A stretch of DNA of 8,554 bases, taken from Pseudomonadota bacterium. GTDB lineage: Bacteria; Pseudomonadota; Alphaproteobacteria; Rhizobiales; Devosiaceae. The stretch is taken from assembly GCA_023436745.1 (NCBI GenBank), contig JAEZHZ010000093.1:1-8554 (forward strand), written 5' to 3'. The notes below the pieces were generated by a model that had not been told where the DNA came from, made no database searches, and saw only the letters and a list, made by a program, of their open reading frames with translations. Made by a program: the position numbers and the translations under genes. Positions 1-6,341 of the stretch are shown one piece after another (within the stretch, counting starts at the first letter, position 1; every line of letters begins with the position of its first letter).

Positions 1-820
1 CCGCCACATCCATCAACTTCCCGGTAAGCCAGCTGAAATCCCCGCCCTCCCACTGCAACTGCGCCAATGGGTCGCGCTGGTGGGCGTCGAAACCGGCAGA
101 CAGCAGGATCAGGTCAGGCCCAAAATCCACCAACGCCGGCAGGATGGAGCCCAGATAGGCCTCGCGCATCGCATCGCGGCCCGAGCCGGGAGCCAGCGGG
201 ACGTTGCAGATGTTGCCAACGCCCGTCTCCTTGGGGCTGCCGGTGCCCGGATAGAGCGGCATCTGGTGACTGGAGGCGTAGAACACGCCTGGGTCGGCCT
301 TGAAGATATCCTGAGTGCCGTTGCCGTGGTGAACATCGAAATCGATGATGGCGATGCGCTCGGCACCGTATTTCCGCTGGGCCTCGCGCGCGACGATGGC
401 CGCCGTGTTGATGAGGCAGAACCCCATGGGCCGGCTGATCTCCGCATGGTGGCCCGGCGGACGGATGGCGCAGAATGCGTTGTCGGCCTCACCCAGCAGC
501 ACTGCACGGAGGGCCGCGAGCGCGCCTCCAAGTCCGGTGCTGGCAGCGTCCATCGATCCACCCGCAATGTAGGTGTCGGTCTCGAGCTGGCGGATGCCCT
601 CGGCAGGGCGGGCATCACGCAGCAGGGCGAGATAGCGGTCGTCGTGGACAAGCTCGGCGAGCGTCAGGTCGCCCGACGGTGCATCCCGCCGCACCAGTCG
701 GTCGAAACGCGGACGCGACAACGCATCCTCGACGGCGCGGATGCGATCGGCGCGCTCGGGAGGGCCCTGGGGCGTCTGGTGGTCGGCGAAGTTCGGCTGC
801 GACACGAGCAGCGTGGTCAA
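1..820 (-). CDS. Histone deacetylase family protein (AcuC/HDAC-like amidohydrolase), 3' end cut by window edge
   Basis: A zinc-dependent deacetylase of the arginase/deacetylase fold. Bacterial members remove acetyl groups from acetyl-lysine or acetyl-polyamines; the substrate cannot be read from sequence. The visible 273 residues hold the family motifs: RPPGHHA with the catalytic histidine pair at H124-H125, IDFDVHHGNG with charge-relay D160 and zinc ligands D162 and H164, and LSAGFDAH with the third zinc ligand D245. The family usually has about 310 residues, so roughly the last 35, including the catalytic Tyr/Gly-rich motif, lie beyond base 1. No in-frame ATG exists at the 5' end. The TTG at 820-818 gives the family-typical N-terminus MTTLLVSQPNF and has a weak GGAAG eight bases upstream. 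It is transcribed away from tsaC, with 72 bases between the two starts. Family assignment is firm; the start codon is moderately sure. Confidence 0.93.
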   Translation of the reverse strand, partial: MTTLLVSQPNFADHQTPQGPPERADRIRAVEDALSRPRFDRLVRRDAPSGDLTLAELVHDDRYLALLRDARPAEGIRQLETDTYIAGGSMDAASTGLGGALAALRAVLLGEADNAFCAIRPPGHHAEISRPMGFCLINTAAIVAREAQRKYGAERIAIIDFDVHHGNGTQDIFKADPGVFYASSHQMPLYPGTGSPKETGVGNICNVPLAPGSGRDAMREAYLGSILPALVDFGPDLILLSAGFDAHQRDPLAQLQWEGGDFSWLTGKLMDVA

Positions 821-851
821 GATGGGAGCTTCCGCGCTGGTTTGCTCCTTC

Positions 852-883
852 GTCTTGACGCGGCGGGGCCCGGTTGTCAAACA
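852..883. promoter_or_regulatory. Divergent promoter region with TTGAC/GTCAA inverted repeat
   Basis: The 72 bases between the divergent deacetylase and tsaC starts contain TTGACG (855-860) on the plus strand and TTGACA (880-875) on the minus strand. Both look like sigma70 -35 boxes, and they form a perfect five-base inverted repeat (855-859 with 876-880) around a GGGCCC centre. At 17-base spacing the possible -10 boxes are poor: CAAACA at 878-883 for tsaC and CAAGAC at 857-852 for the deacetylase. If used, the tsaC message would start almost at its ATG, which fits the lack of a visible ribosome binding site there. Read as a probable promoter region or a small operator. This is inference from motif match only. 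Confidence 0.35.
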
Positions 884-892
884 GCCAGCATC

Positions 893-1846
893 ATGATGAA
901 CGGCTCCCCGACGGTTTCCGAACACCTGGACGTGGCCCAGGCCGCGGCCCTGATCCGTTCGGGTCAGCTGTGCGCGTTCCCCACCGAGACCGTTTATGGT
1001 CTCGGCGCCGATGCCACCAACCCCAATGCGGTCCTGTCTATCTATGAGACCAAGGGTCGTCCCCGGTTCAATCCGCTCATCATCCATTGCGCCGATCTGG
1101 CCATGGCGGAGACGCTGGCTGTGTTCACCCCGCTTGCACGCGAACTGGCGGAGCGGTTCTGGCCTGGCCCGCTATCGGTGGTGTTGCCGGCGCGACCGGG
1201 CAACGGCCTGGCCGACGTTGCAACTGCCGGTCTCGACACCGTCGCGATCCGGGTGCCGGACCACCCGCTGGCGCGGGCGTTGATTGAGGCCGTGGGGCGC
1301 CCCGTTGCCGCGCCTTCGGCCAATCCATCGGGCCGGTTGTCACCCACCACAGCCGAACAGGTGCGCCAGGGTTTCGGCGGGCGGGTGCCGGTGCTGGATG
1401 GCGGGCCGTGCCAGGCAGGCGTGGAGTCAACCATCGTGAGGGTCGATGGCGATCGGCTGGTGCAGTTGCGCGCCGGCGGCCTCGCTCGCGATGATATCGC
1501 CTCGGCAATGGGTCGTCCGGTGGAACTGGTCGGCAAGGATGCGGGGATTGCTGCCCCCGGCATGCTGCTCAGCCACTACGCGCCCAATGCCGGGATGCGC
1601 CTTGCGACCGAACCTCGACCGGGCGAAGCCTATCTGGCGTTCGGCGACGCGCCCCCCTTCGACGGGCCGATGCGGAACCTGTCGCCGTCGGGCGACCTGC
1701 GTGAGGCGGCGCGGAATCTGTTCGCGATGCTGCATGAACTGGATGCCAGCGGTACGAAGGTAATCGCCGTGGCGCCTATTCCCGAGACCGGCCTCGGCGA
1801 AGCCATCAACGACCGCCTTCGCCGCGCGGCAGCACCGCGGGACTAG
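893..1846 (+). CDS. tsaC: L-threonylcarbamoyladenylate synthase (Sua5/YrdC/YwlC family)
   Basis: Makes threonylcarbamoyl-AMP from threonine, bicarbonate and ATP, the first step of the t6A37 modification of ANN-decoding tRNAs; TsaD/B/E then transfer the group. The protein has 317 residues, typical of the long Sua5 form rather than the short TsaC. The YrdC domain spans about residues 14-205, with PTETVYGLGADA at 30-41, the KGR motif K54-R56 followed by N60-P61-L62, and the S142-A143-N144 motif. GVESTIVR lies at 176-183. A linker (APGMLLSHYAPNA, about 221-233) leads into the C-terminal SUA5 domain at about 235-312. The start is the first of two ATGs (893 and 896), because the open frame further upstream is antisense to the deacetylase gene. 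No good Shine-Dalgarno is visible. The gene stands alone, divergent from the deacetylase and convergent with the small membrane-protein gene, whose stop is 14 bases away. The symbol sua5 is equally apt. Confidence 0.96.
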   Translation: MMNGSPTVSEHLDVAQAAALIRSGQLCAFPTETVYGLGADATNPNAVLSIYETKGRPRFNPLIIHCADLAMAETLAVFTPLARELAERFWPGPLSVVLPARPGNGLADVATAGLDTVAIRVPDHPLARALIEAVGRPVAAPSANPSGRLSPTTAEQVRQGFGGRVPVLDGGPCQAGVESTIVRVDGDRLVQLRAGGLARDDIASAMGRPVELVGKDAGIAAPGMLLSHYAPNAGMRLATEPRPGEAYLAFGDAPPFDGPMRNLSPSGDLREAARNLFAMLHELDASGTKVIAVAPIPETGLGEAINDRLRRAAAPRD

Positions 1847-1860
1847 CGTTCTACCGACGT

Positions 1861-2196
1861 CTATAGCCCGGCGCTGAAGACGAACATCATTGCCGCGGTG
1901 GAGAGATAGAGCGTCGTCATGATGACCACCGCCAGTACCCACCCGGTCATGCCGGGGCGAAGGCGACGCTGGACAAAGACGGTCAGTGGAATGACCGGCG
2001 GCACGGCAATCGTGAGCAGGATGGCCATCGGCCAGGCAGCGTCACCGCTCAGAAGCGGCTCCGGCCGCCCCAGCAGGGCGCTGACCAGCGGGTCGGCAAG
2101 AGAGCCATAGATGGCGCCCGGCAATCCGAGCAGGACAATGCCGCCGACCATCAGGACGGCGGCACTCGCAAGAGCAATGATCAGCGCCCGGCTCAA
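1861..2196 (-). CDS. Small three-helix membrane protein of unknown function
   Basis: A 111-residue hydrophobic protein that I do not recognise. It has three likely membrane helices: about residues 4-26 (ALIIALASAAVLMVGGIVLL), 55-75 (with a VPPVIPL kink) and 85-108. A short basic loop, QRRLRPG (76-82), between helices two and three suggests that loop is cytoplasmic. The start is a TTG at 2196-2194 that overlaps the TGA of the upstream dnaJ-like gene (TTGA), implying translational coupling. The next in-frame ATG (residue 16) would destroy the first helix, so it is disfavoured. No Shine-Dalgarno of note is present. Its stop lies 14 bases from that of tsaC, and no terminator hairpin fits between them. 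The context suggests co-expression with the J-protein, but no shared function is shown. That it is a real gene is supported by packing, coupling and clean helix pattern. Confidence 0.7.
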   Translation of the reverse strand: MSRALIIALASAAVLMVGGIVLLGLPGAIYGSLADPLVSALLGRPEPLLSGDAAWPMAILLTIAVPPVIPLTVFVQRRLRPGMTGWVLAVVIMTTLYLSTAAMMFVFSAGL

Positions 2197-3137
2197 TCCC
2201 GGACGGAGTAGGGCTTCTGGTCGCGCAGGAATCGGGCCAGCGCCTCGAGGTCCGGATCCCCGCCCGGCGGCATTACCACCTTCAGGTTCACGTAGAGGTC
2301 ACCATCGTTGTAGAGGCCCTTGCCCTTGAGGCGCAGCGCCTTGGAGGTATCCACCCCGGGGGGCAGGTTCAGTTCGACCGGGCCGTCGAGGGTCGGCACG
2401 CGCACTTTGGCCCCCAGAACGGCTTCATAGAGCGTGATCGGCACGTCGGTGCGAATGTCGTGCCCGTCCTTGCGGAACTGCCTCGACTTCTCGAACTTGA
2501 CGGTTACCAGCGCATCGCCGGGCTCGCCGAAGGGGCTGGTGCCGCCCTGGCCCTTGAGCCGGATCTGCTGGTTCTCCTCGACCTTTTCCGGGAGCTTGAC
2601 CGAAAGCACCTTCCCCGAAGGCATCCGTACCGGGATGGAGGCTGCCTTGTGGGCGTCCTCGAGCGACACGGCGACCGTAACGATGATGTCCTCGCCCTTG
2701 GTCGTTCGGGCACCGGCCGTGCCCGCGCTGAATCCGCTCGCGGTACCGGTGAAGGGGTCCCACTGGGCCCCGCCCGGACGGGCGCCGCCACGTGGCTGGC
2801 CGCCGAAGCCGCTCATGAACTCCTTGAGAATGTCCTCGGCAGTAAAGCCGCCGGCACCTGCTGCAGTGCGGGCGCCGGCGCTGGCGCCACCTCCGCCGAA
2901 ACCGGCAAAGCGCGGGTTGCCGTCGGCGTCGATCTCGCCACGGTCGTATTGCGCCCGCTTTTCCTTGTCGTTCAGCAGGTCATAGGCATTGGTCGCCTCG
3001 GCGAACTTGGCGTGCGCCGAGTCGTCATCTGGGTTCTGGTCGGGGTGGTACCGTTTGGCGAGCTTGCGATAGGCAGATTTGATCTCCTTCTCGCTTGCCG
3101 AACGAGGCACCCCCAGCACGGTGTAAGGATCGCGCAT
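2193..3137 (-). CDS. DnaJ C-terminal domain / J-domain co-chaperone (CbpA-like, class B)
   Basis: A cytoplasmic Hsp40 that would deliver clients to DnaK and stimulate its ATPase. In the 314 residues, the J domain spans 3-67, with the essential HPD at 31-33 and the basic helix II KSAYRKLAKRYH just before it. A Gly/Phe-rich linker follows (about 77-145; FGGGG, FMSGFGG). Two client-binding beta domains come next, at about 149-216 and 228-290, including DIRTDVPITLYEAVLGAKV and GDLYVNLKVVMP. There is no CxxCxGxG zinc-finger region, so this is a class B/CbpA type rather than canonical DnaJ. The GKG loop before GDLYV is short (GKGLYNDGDLYV). I chose the ATG at 3137-3135, giving MRDPYTVLGV with GGA five bases upstream, over an in-frame TTG nine bases earlier. 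It is divergent from pdxH and overlaps the next minus-strand gene by four bases at its TGA. No clear sigma32 promoter was seen. Confidence 0.93.
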   Translation of the reverse strand: MRDPYTVLGVPRSASEKEIKSAYRKLAKRYHPDQNPDDDSAHAKFAEATNAYDLLNDKEKRAQYDRGEIDADGNPRFAGFGGGGASAGARTAAGAGGFTAEDILKEFMSGFGGQPRGGARPGGAQWDPFTGTASGFSAGTAGARTTKGEDIIVTVAVSLEDAHKAASIPVRMPSGKVLSVKLPEKVEENQQIRLKGQGGTSPFGEPGDALVTVKFEKSRQFRKDGHDIRTDVPITLYEAVLGAKVRVPTLDGPVELNLPPGVDTSKALRLKGKGLYNDGDLYVNLKVVMPPGGDPDLEALARFLRDQKPYSVRD

Positions 3138-3162
3138 CTGGTCCAATCAATGGCTGCGGGCG

Positions 3163-3191
3163 TTGTAGAGGCCCGATTTCAGTCCTATATG
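3163..3191 (+). promoter_or_regulatory. Candidate sigma70 promoter for pdxH
   Basis: TTGTAG at 3163-3168 and TATATG at 3186-3191 are separated by exactly 17 bases in the 102-base gap between the divergent dnaJ-like and pdxH genes. A transcript from here would begin near 3198 and have a leader of about 40 bases before the pdxH ATG at 3240. This also argues against the upstream in-frame ATG at 3189, which would lie inside the -10 box. Motif match only. Confidence 0.4.
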
Positions 3192-3239
3192 GCGACGCCC
3201 CCAGGCATTGTCCAGTTGCGGGGCGCAGCGGAGACACCG

Positions 3240-3863
3240 ATGCTCGATACCCTCACGGAACGCCTGTTCGACGATAGCGACCGCACCGGACTCGATCCTA
3301 TGGCGGTGTTCGAGGAGTGGTTTGCACTCGCCGTCGACGCGGAACTCAACGATCCGAACGCCATGGCTCTTGCCACGGTAGATGCCGACGGCCTGCCCGA
3401 TGTGCGCATGGTGCTTCTTAATGCGCGCGACGCAAGGGGCTTCTGCTTCTTCACCAATTTCGACAGCGACAAGGGTCGCCAGCTCCTCGCCAACCCCAGG
3501 GCTGCCTTTGTCATGCACTGGAAATCGCTGCGGCGGCAGGTCCGGGTGCGCGGCCCCGCGGAAGTGGTGACGGCCGAGGAAGCCGATGTTTATTTCGGCT
3601 CCCGCCCGCGCGGCTCCCAGATTGCCTCGTCGGCCTCACTGCAGTCGCGCCCGCTCGAAAGCCGGGCGGCGCTGATCAACCGGGTCGATGACCTGACAGC
3701 GGCGACGGGCGACGGCGTCGTTTCACGCCCCGCCAACTGGTCGGGCTTCCGCATCGTGCCTACGCACATGGAATTCTGGAAGGACGGTCAGTTCCGCCTG
3801 CACGACCGGGTGCGGTTCGTGCGCGACGGTTCCGGCTGGACCAGCCAGCGCCTCTATCCCTGA
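3240..3863 (+). CDS. pdxH: Pyridoxamine/pyridoxine 5'-phosphate oxidase
   Basis: An FMN-dependent homodimeric enzyme that oxidises pyridoxine or pyridoxamine 5'-phosphate to pyridoxal 5'-phosphate, the last step of the DXP-dependent vitamin B6 route and of salvage. The protein has 207 residues, close to the family norm of about 200-220. Family landmarks, with E. coli numbering 11 higher, are RMVLL (R56), FFTNF (70-74), SDKGRQL, RRQVRV (98-103), YFGSRPRGSQ (118-127), Q135-S136, FW (179-180) and RLHDR (186-190). The substrate lysine after RxVLL (K72 in E. coli) is N61 here, and the usual GAW after SQI is ASS (129-131). The fold and FMN sites otherwise look complete. The start at 3240 has GGAG six bases upstream (3230-3233). 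An in-frame ATG at 3189 would add 17 residues of non-family sequence and lacks support. It is divergent from the J-protein gene, and 66 bases separate it from the next gene on the same strand. Confidence 0.93.
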   Translation: MLDTLTERLFDDSDRTGLDPMAVFEEWFALAVDAELNDPNAMALATVDADGLPDVRMVLLNARDARGFCFFTNFDSDKGRQLLANPRAAFVMHWKSLRRQVRVRGPAEVVTAEEADVYFGSRPRGSQIASSASLQSRPLESRAALINRVDDLTAATGDGVVSRPANWSGFRIVPTHMEFWKDGQFRLHDRVRFVRDGSGWTSQRLYP

Positions 3864-3929
3864 TCGGCAGGCGCGGCCTTCCCAACCACCGTTGGCTCTC
3901 GTAAAACCCCCGGAGGATCGGGAGTTCGG

Positions 3930-5135
3930 ATGGCCTGGGGCGTGGAGAGGGAACCGGTGCGGTTTACCGGCGGGCGGGGGGACCTCGGCTGGATCCTGCT
4001 GCGTGGCTATGCCCTTATGCTCCCCACCATCGGGCTCTACCGCTTCTGGTTGACCACCGCGAAGCGCCGCTTCTACTGGTCCAATACCGAGATCGGGGGC
4101 GACGCGCTGGAATATACCGGCTCGGCGACCCAGTTGCTGCTGGGTTTCCTGATGGCGCTGGCGGTCTTCGTGCCGCTTTACGGGCTGTTCTTTTATCTCT
4201 CGACCCAATCCTCCGAGGCAGCGGTGATCGGCTACGGCGGCGTCGCCGTGATCCTCTGGTTCCTCATGGGCTATGCCATCTATCGCGCGCGCGATTTCCG
4301 GCTGTCGCGCACGCTGTGGCGCGGCATTCGCTTCGACCAGCAGGGCAGCGCCTGGAACTACGCGCTGCGCCGGTTCCTGTGGTCGCTGCTGGTGGTCGTG
4401 ACCGCCGGGCTCGCCTATCCCTTCATGTCCGTGAGCCTGTGGCGCTACCGCTATCGCAATTCGTGGTTCGGTGACCGGCAGTTCGCCTTCACCGGCGGAT
4501 TGAAGCAGCTGGCTGGCCCTTACTATGTCTCCTGGATTGCCGCTGCCGTGGCGGGGACCGTCGCCGTCGTTGCCGCCGATGAAGCCGGTGCCTTCGTGGA
4601 CCTGGGCGCGGCGGATCCGGCCGGCTACGTGCCCCTCGCCATCGGCGCGCTGGTGCTCGGGGTGATCGTCACCATCTATCGCGCGATAGAGATGTCGCGC
4701 ATGTTCTCCGCGATCCGCCTCGGGGAAGCGGCGCTCACCGTAACGGTGTCGCCGTGGCGCCTCCTTGGGCAGTACATGCTGTTTGCCGTGGCGCTGGTCG
4801 GCATCTACATCCTTCTCGCCATCGGCGGCTTCGTCGTCCTGCAGCTGGTGGCGGGGGACGCCTTCACGGGCGGCAGCTTCGATCTCGCCGTGTTCATGCA
4901 GCGCATGCAGGCGAGCCTGTTGACCCTGGGGGCCATCATCACCGGCTATCTGCTGGTTCTCGGCGGCTTCAGCTGGGCCAGTGAAGTGTTCCTCGGGTTC
5001 GGCTTCTGGCGGCTGGTGGCGCAGGGCGCGCGCATCAGCGGGCTCGAGACCCTATCCTCGGTACGCGCCCGCGACGAGGATCGCGCCCTCGGCGGCGAGG
5101 GGCTGGCCGATGCCCTCAACGTGGGGGCGTACTGA
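3930..5135 (+). CDS. DUF898 (YjgN-like) multi-spanning inner-membrane protein
   Basis: A 401-residue polytopic membrane protein of the DUF898/YjgN family, whose biochemical role is not established. Likely membrane segments lie near residues 21-40, 67-90, 99-119, 147-168, 198-216, 233-251, 279-306 and 330-350. The family signature of aromatic and basic residues followed by Asn-Thr/Ser and Gly appears twice: RRFYWSNTEIGG (46-57) and WRYRYRNSWFGD (171-182). Each is followed by aromatic-TG and a new helix, indicating an internal duplication. The C-terminus GEGLADALNVGAY is typical of the family. The ATG at 3930 has GGGAG (3920-3924) five bases upstream and a second GGAGG at 3912-3916. The TGA overlaps the ATG of the M48 peptidase gene by one base (TGATG), so the two are coupled. 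Pairing of this family with M48 peptidases is something I recall from other proteobacteria, and it suggests a shared envelope role. Confidence 0.88.
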   Translation: MAWGVEREPVRFTGGRGDLGWILLRGYALMLPTIGLYRFWLTTAKRRFYWSNTEIGGDALEYTGSATQLLLGFLMALAVFVPLYGLFFYLSTQSSEAAVIGYGGVAVILWFLMGYAIYRARDFRLSRTLWRGIRFDQQGSAWNYALRRFLWSLLVVVTAGLAYPFMSVSLWRYRYRNSWFGDRQFAFTGGLKQLAGPYYVSWIAAAVAGTVAVVAADEAGAFVDLGAADPAGYVPLAIGALVLGVIVTIYRAIEMSRMFSAIRLGEAALTVTVSPWRLLGQYMLFAVALVGIYILLAIGGFVVLQLVAGDAFTGGSFDLAVFMQRMQASLLTLGAIITGYLLVLGGFSWASEVFLGFGFWRLVAQGARISGLETLSSVRARDEDRALGGEGLADALNVGAY

Positions 5136-6274
5136 TGGCAATCCCCGCACGCTTCTGGGACGGGCAGGTCGCGACCGCACGGGACGCCGGGCTCGACTAC
5201 GAGGCCCTCGGCGCCAGCGGCACCCTCGTCATCCGCCAACCGCATTCGCGCCAGGAAATCGCCCGCTGGCCCGCGGATACCCTGTTCATCGTCCCCTCGC
5301 GCCGCCACGAACTGCGGCTGGGCTCCATCGGCCAGCCCGATGGCGCCCGGGTGGTGATCGCCGGCCGCGACAGCATCGCTCGTATCCTCGCCACCCTGCC
5401 GCAACTGCAGCGCCGCCACCGCGCCGAGGCCGGCCGGCAGATGCGGCTTGCCGTGACCGCGACCCTCGCACTCGCTGCGGTGATCGCCGCCTATGTCTAC
5501 GGCGTTCCGGTGCTGGCTGGCCGGCTCGTCCACCTGGTGCCGCCAGCCTGGGAAGCGAGCCTCGGCGAAACCGTGTCGCAGCAGATGGAAGCCGGCTTCG
5601 GCGGCGACCTCGAGGTGTGCGACCCTGACCCGCGGAGCCTTGCCAACCGGGCCATCCGGCGTTTCGGCGAGGCGGCGGTCGCCGGAACGGGCACCCCGTT
5701 CGATCTCGACATCCAGGTCGTCCGCTCCGACGTGCCCAACGCCCTCGCCCTGCCGGGCGGCAAGGTCTATTTCTTCTCCGCCCTGTTGAACCTGGCCCGC
5801 ACCCGCGACGAGTTCGCCGGCGTGCTCGCGCATGAGATCGGCCACGTGGTCAACCGCCACGGCATGGAGCAGCTGATCTCGACCGCCGGCACCGGTGCGC
5901 TGATCGGGTTCATCCTCGGCGACATGACCGGCATCTCGGTGGCCGCCGGCCTCGGCACCATGGTGATCGACACCCGTTTCTCGCGGCTCTCGGAGGTGCA
6001 GGCCGACGCCTTCGCCGCCGATGTGGCCCAGCGGATGGACTTCCACCCCGCCGGCCTTGCCGAACTCGTCGGCCGGGCCGGGGCCGATGACGATTTCGCT
6101 CGCGCCCTGGCGCTGCTGAGCACCCATCCGCTGACGGACGACCGCCGCGCCGCGCTCGAGATCATGGCGCGCGAGCGGCCGGCCGGTCTCGAGCCGCCAT
6201 TCACCAACGCGGAGTGGCGCGCCATCAAGGCCATGTGCGATCCTCGACCGCCCGGCAAGCGCAAGGGCGGATGA
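5135..6274 (+). CDS. Membrane-anchored M48 family zinc metallopeptidase
   Basis: A 379-residue peptidase of family M48. The active site is HEIGH (residues 233-237: zinc ligands H233 and H237, general base E234). The third ligand is probably E287 in SEVQADAFAADV, with D291 in the conserved ExxxD spacing. Other M48 landmarks are NALALPGGKVYFFSALL (202-218) and STHPLTDDR (329-337). Before the catalytic part is a soluble N-terminal domain of about 100 residues, starting FWDGQVA, that resembles the small beta domain (DUF7092) found on such peptidases. One membrane helix follows at about 104-127. No signal peptide is seen; topology is not decided by the sequence. M48 enzymes of this kind act in envelope protein quality control, but the substrate here is unknown. 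The ATG overlaps the DUF898 stop by one base (TGATG), and a G-rich stretch (5123-5127) precedes it. All catalytic residues are present, so it should be active. Confidence 0.93.
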   Translation: MAIPARFWDGQVATARDAGLDYEALGASGTLVIRQPHSRQEIARWPADTLFIVPSRRHELRLGSIGQPDGARVVIAGRDSIARILATLPQLQRRHRAEAGRQMRLAVTATLALAAVIAAYVYGVPVLAGRLVHLVPPAWEASLGETVSQQMEAGFGGDLEVCDPDPRSLANRAIRRFGEAAVAGTGTPFDLDIQVVRSDVPNALALPGGKVYFFSALLNLARTRDEFAGVLAHEIGHVVNRHGMEQLISTAGTGALIGFILGDMTGISVAAGLGTMVIDTRFSRLSEVQADAFAADVAQRMDFHPAGLAELVGRAGADDDFARALALLSTHPLTDDRRAALEIMARERPAGLEPPFTNAEWRAIKAMCDPRPPGKRKGG

Positions 6275-6291
6275 CGTGCATTCAGGCTCAG

Positions 6292-6303
6292 GCAACATGT
6301 TGC
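6292..6303. repeat. Perfect 12-base palindrome (possible operator)
   Basis: GCAACATGTTGC is a perfect palindrome located 18 bases after the M48 stop and 38 bases before the DUF1499 start, inside a 67-base intergenic gap. It is too short and too AT-poor in its flanks to be a terminator, as no T run follows. It could be a dimeric regulator site controlling the DUF1499 gene, or chance. No other copy was noticed in the window. Confidence 0.3.
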
Positions 6304-6341
6304 TGCTAAAGCCGTTCTGGTGAGGTGGGGCGGAGCCTGTC

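Noticed and set aside
80..892. A 271-codon upstream extension of the tsaC frame
   Set aside because: It is antisense to the deacetylase gene, whose catalytic motifs are clear. Family similarity of TsaC/Sua5 starts only at about MNGSPTVSEHLDVAQAA.
2460..3239. A 260-codon upstream extension of the pdxH frame
   Set aside because: It is antisense to the J-protein and shows no PdxH similarity. The ATG at 3240 has a good GGAG at proper spacing.
3882..3895. Hairpin CCAAC-CACC-GTTGG after pdxH as a terminator
   Set aside because: The stem has only five pairs and no T run follows, so it does not meet the pattern of an intrinsic terminator.
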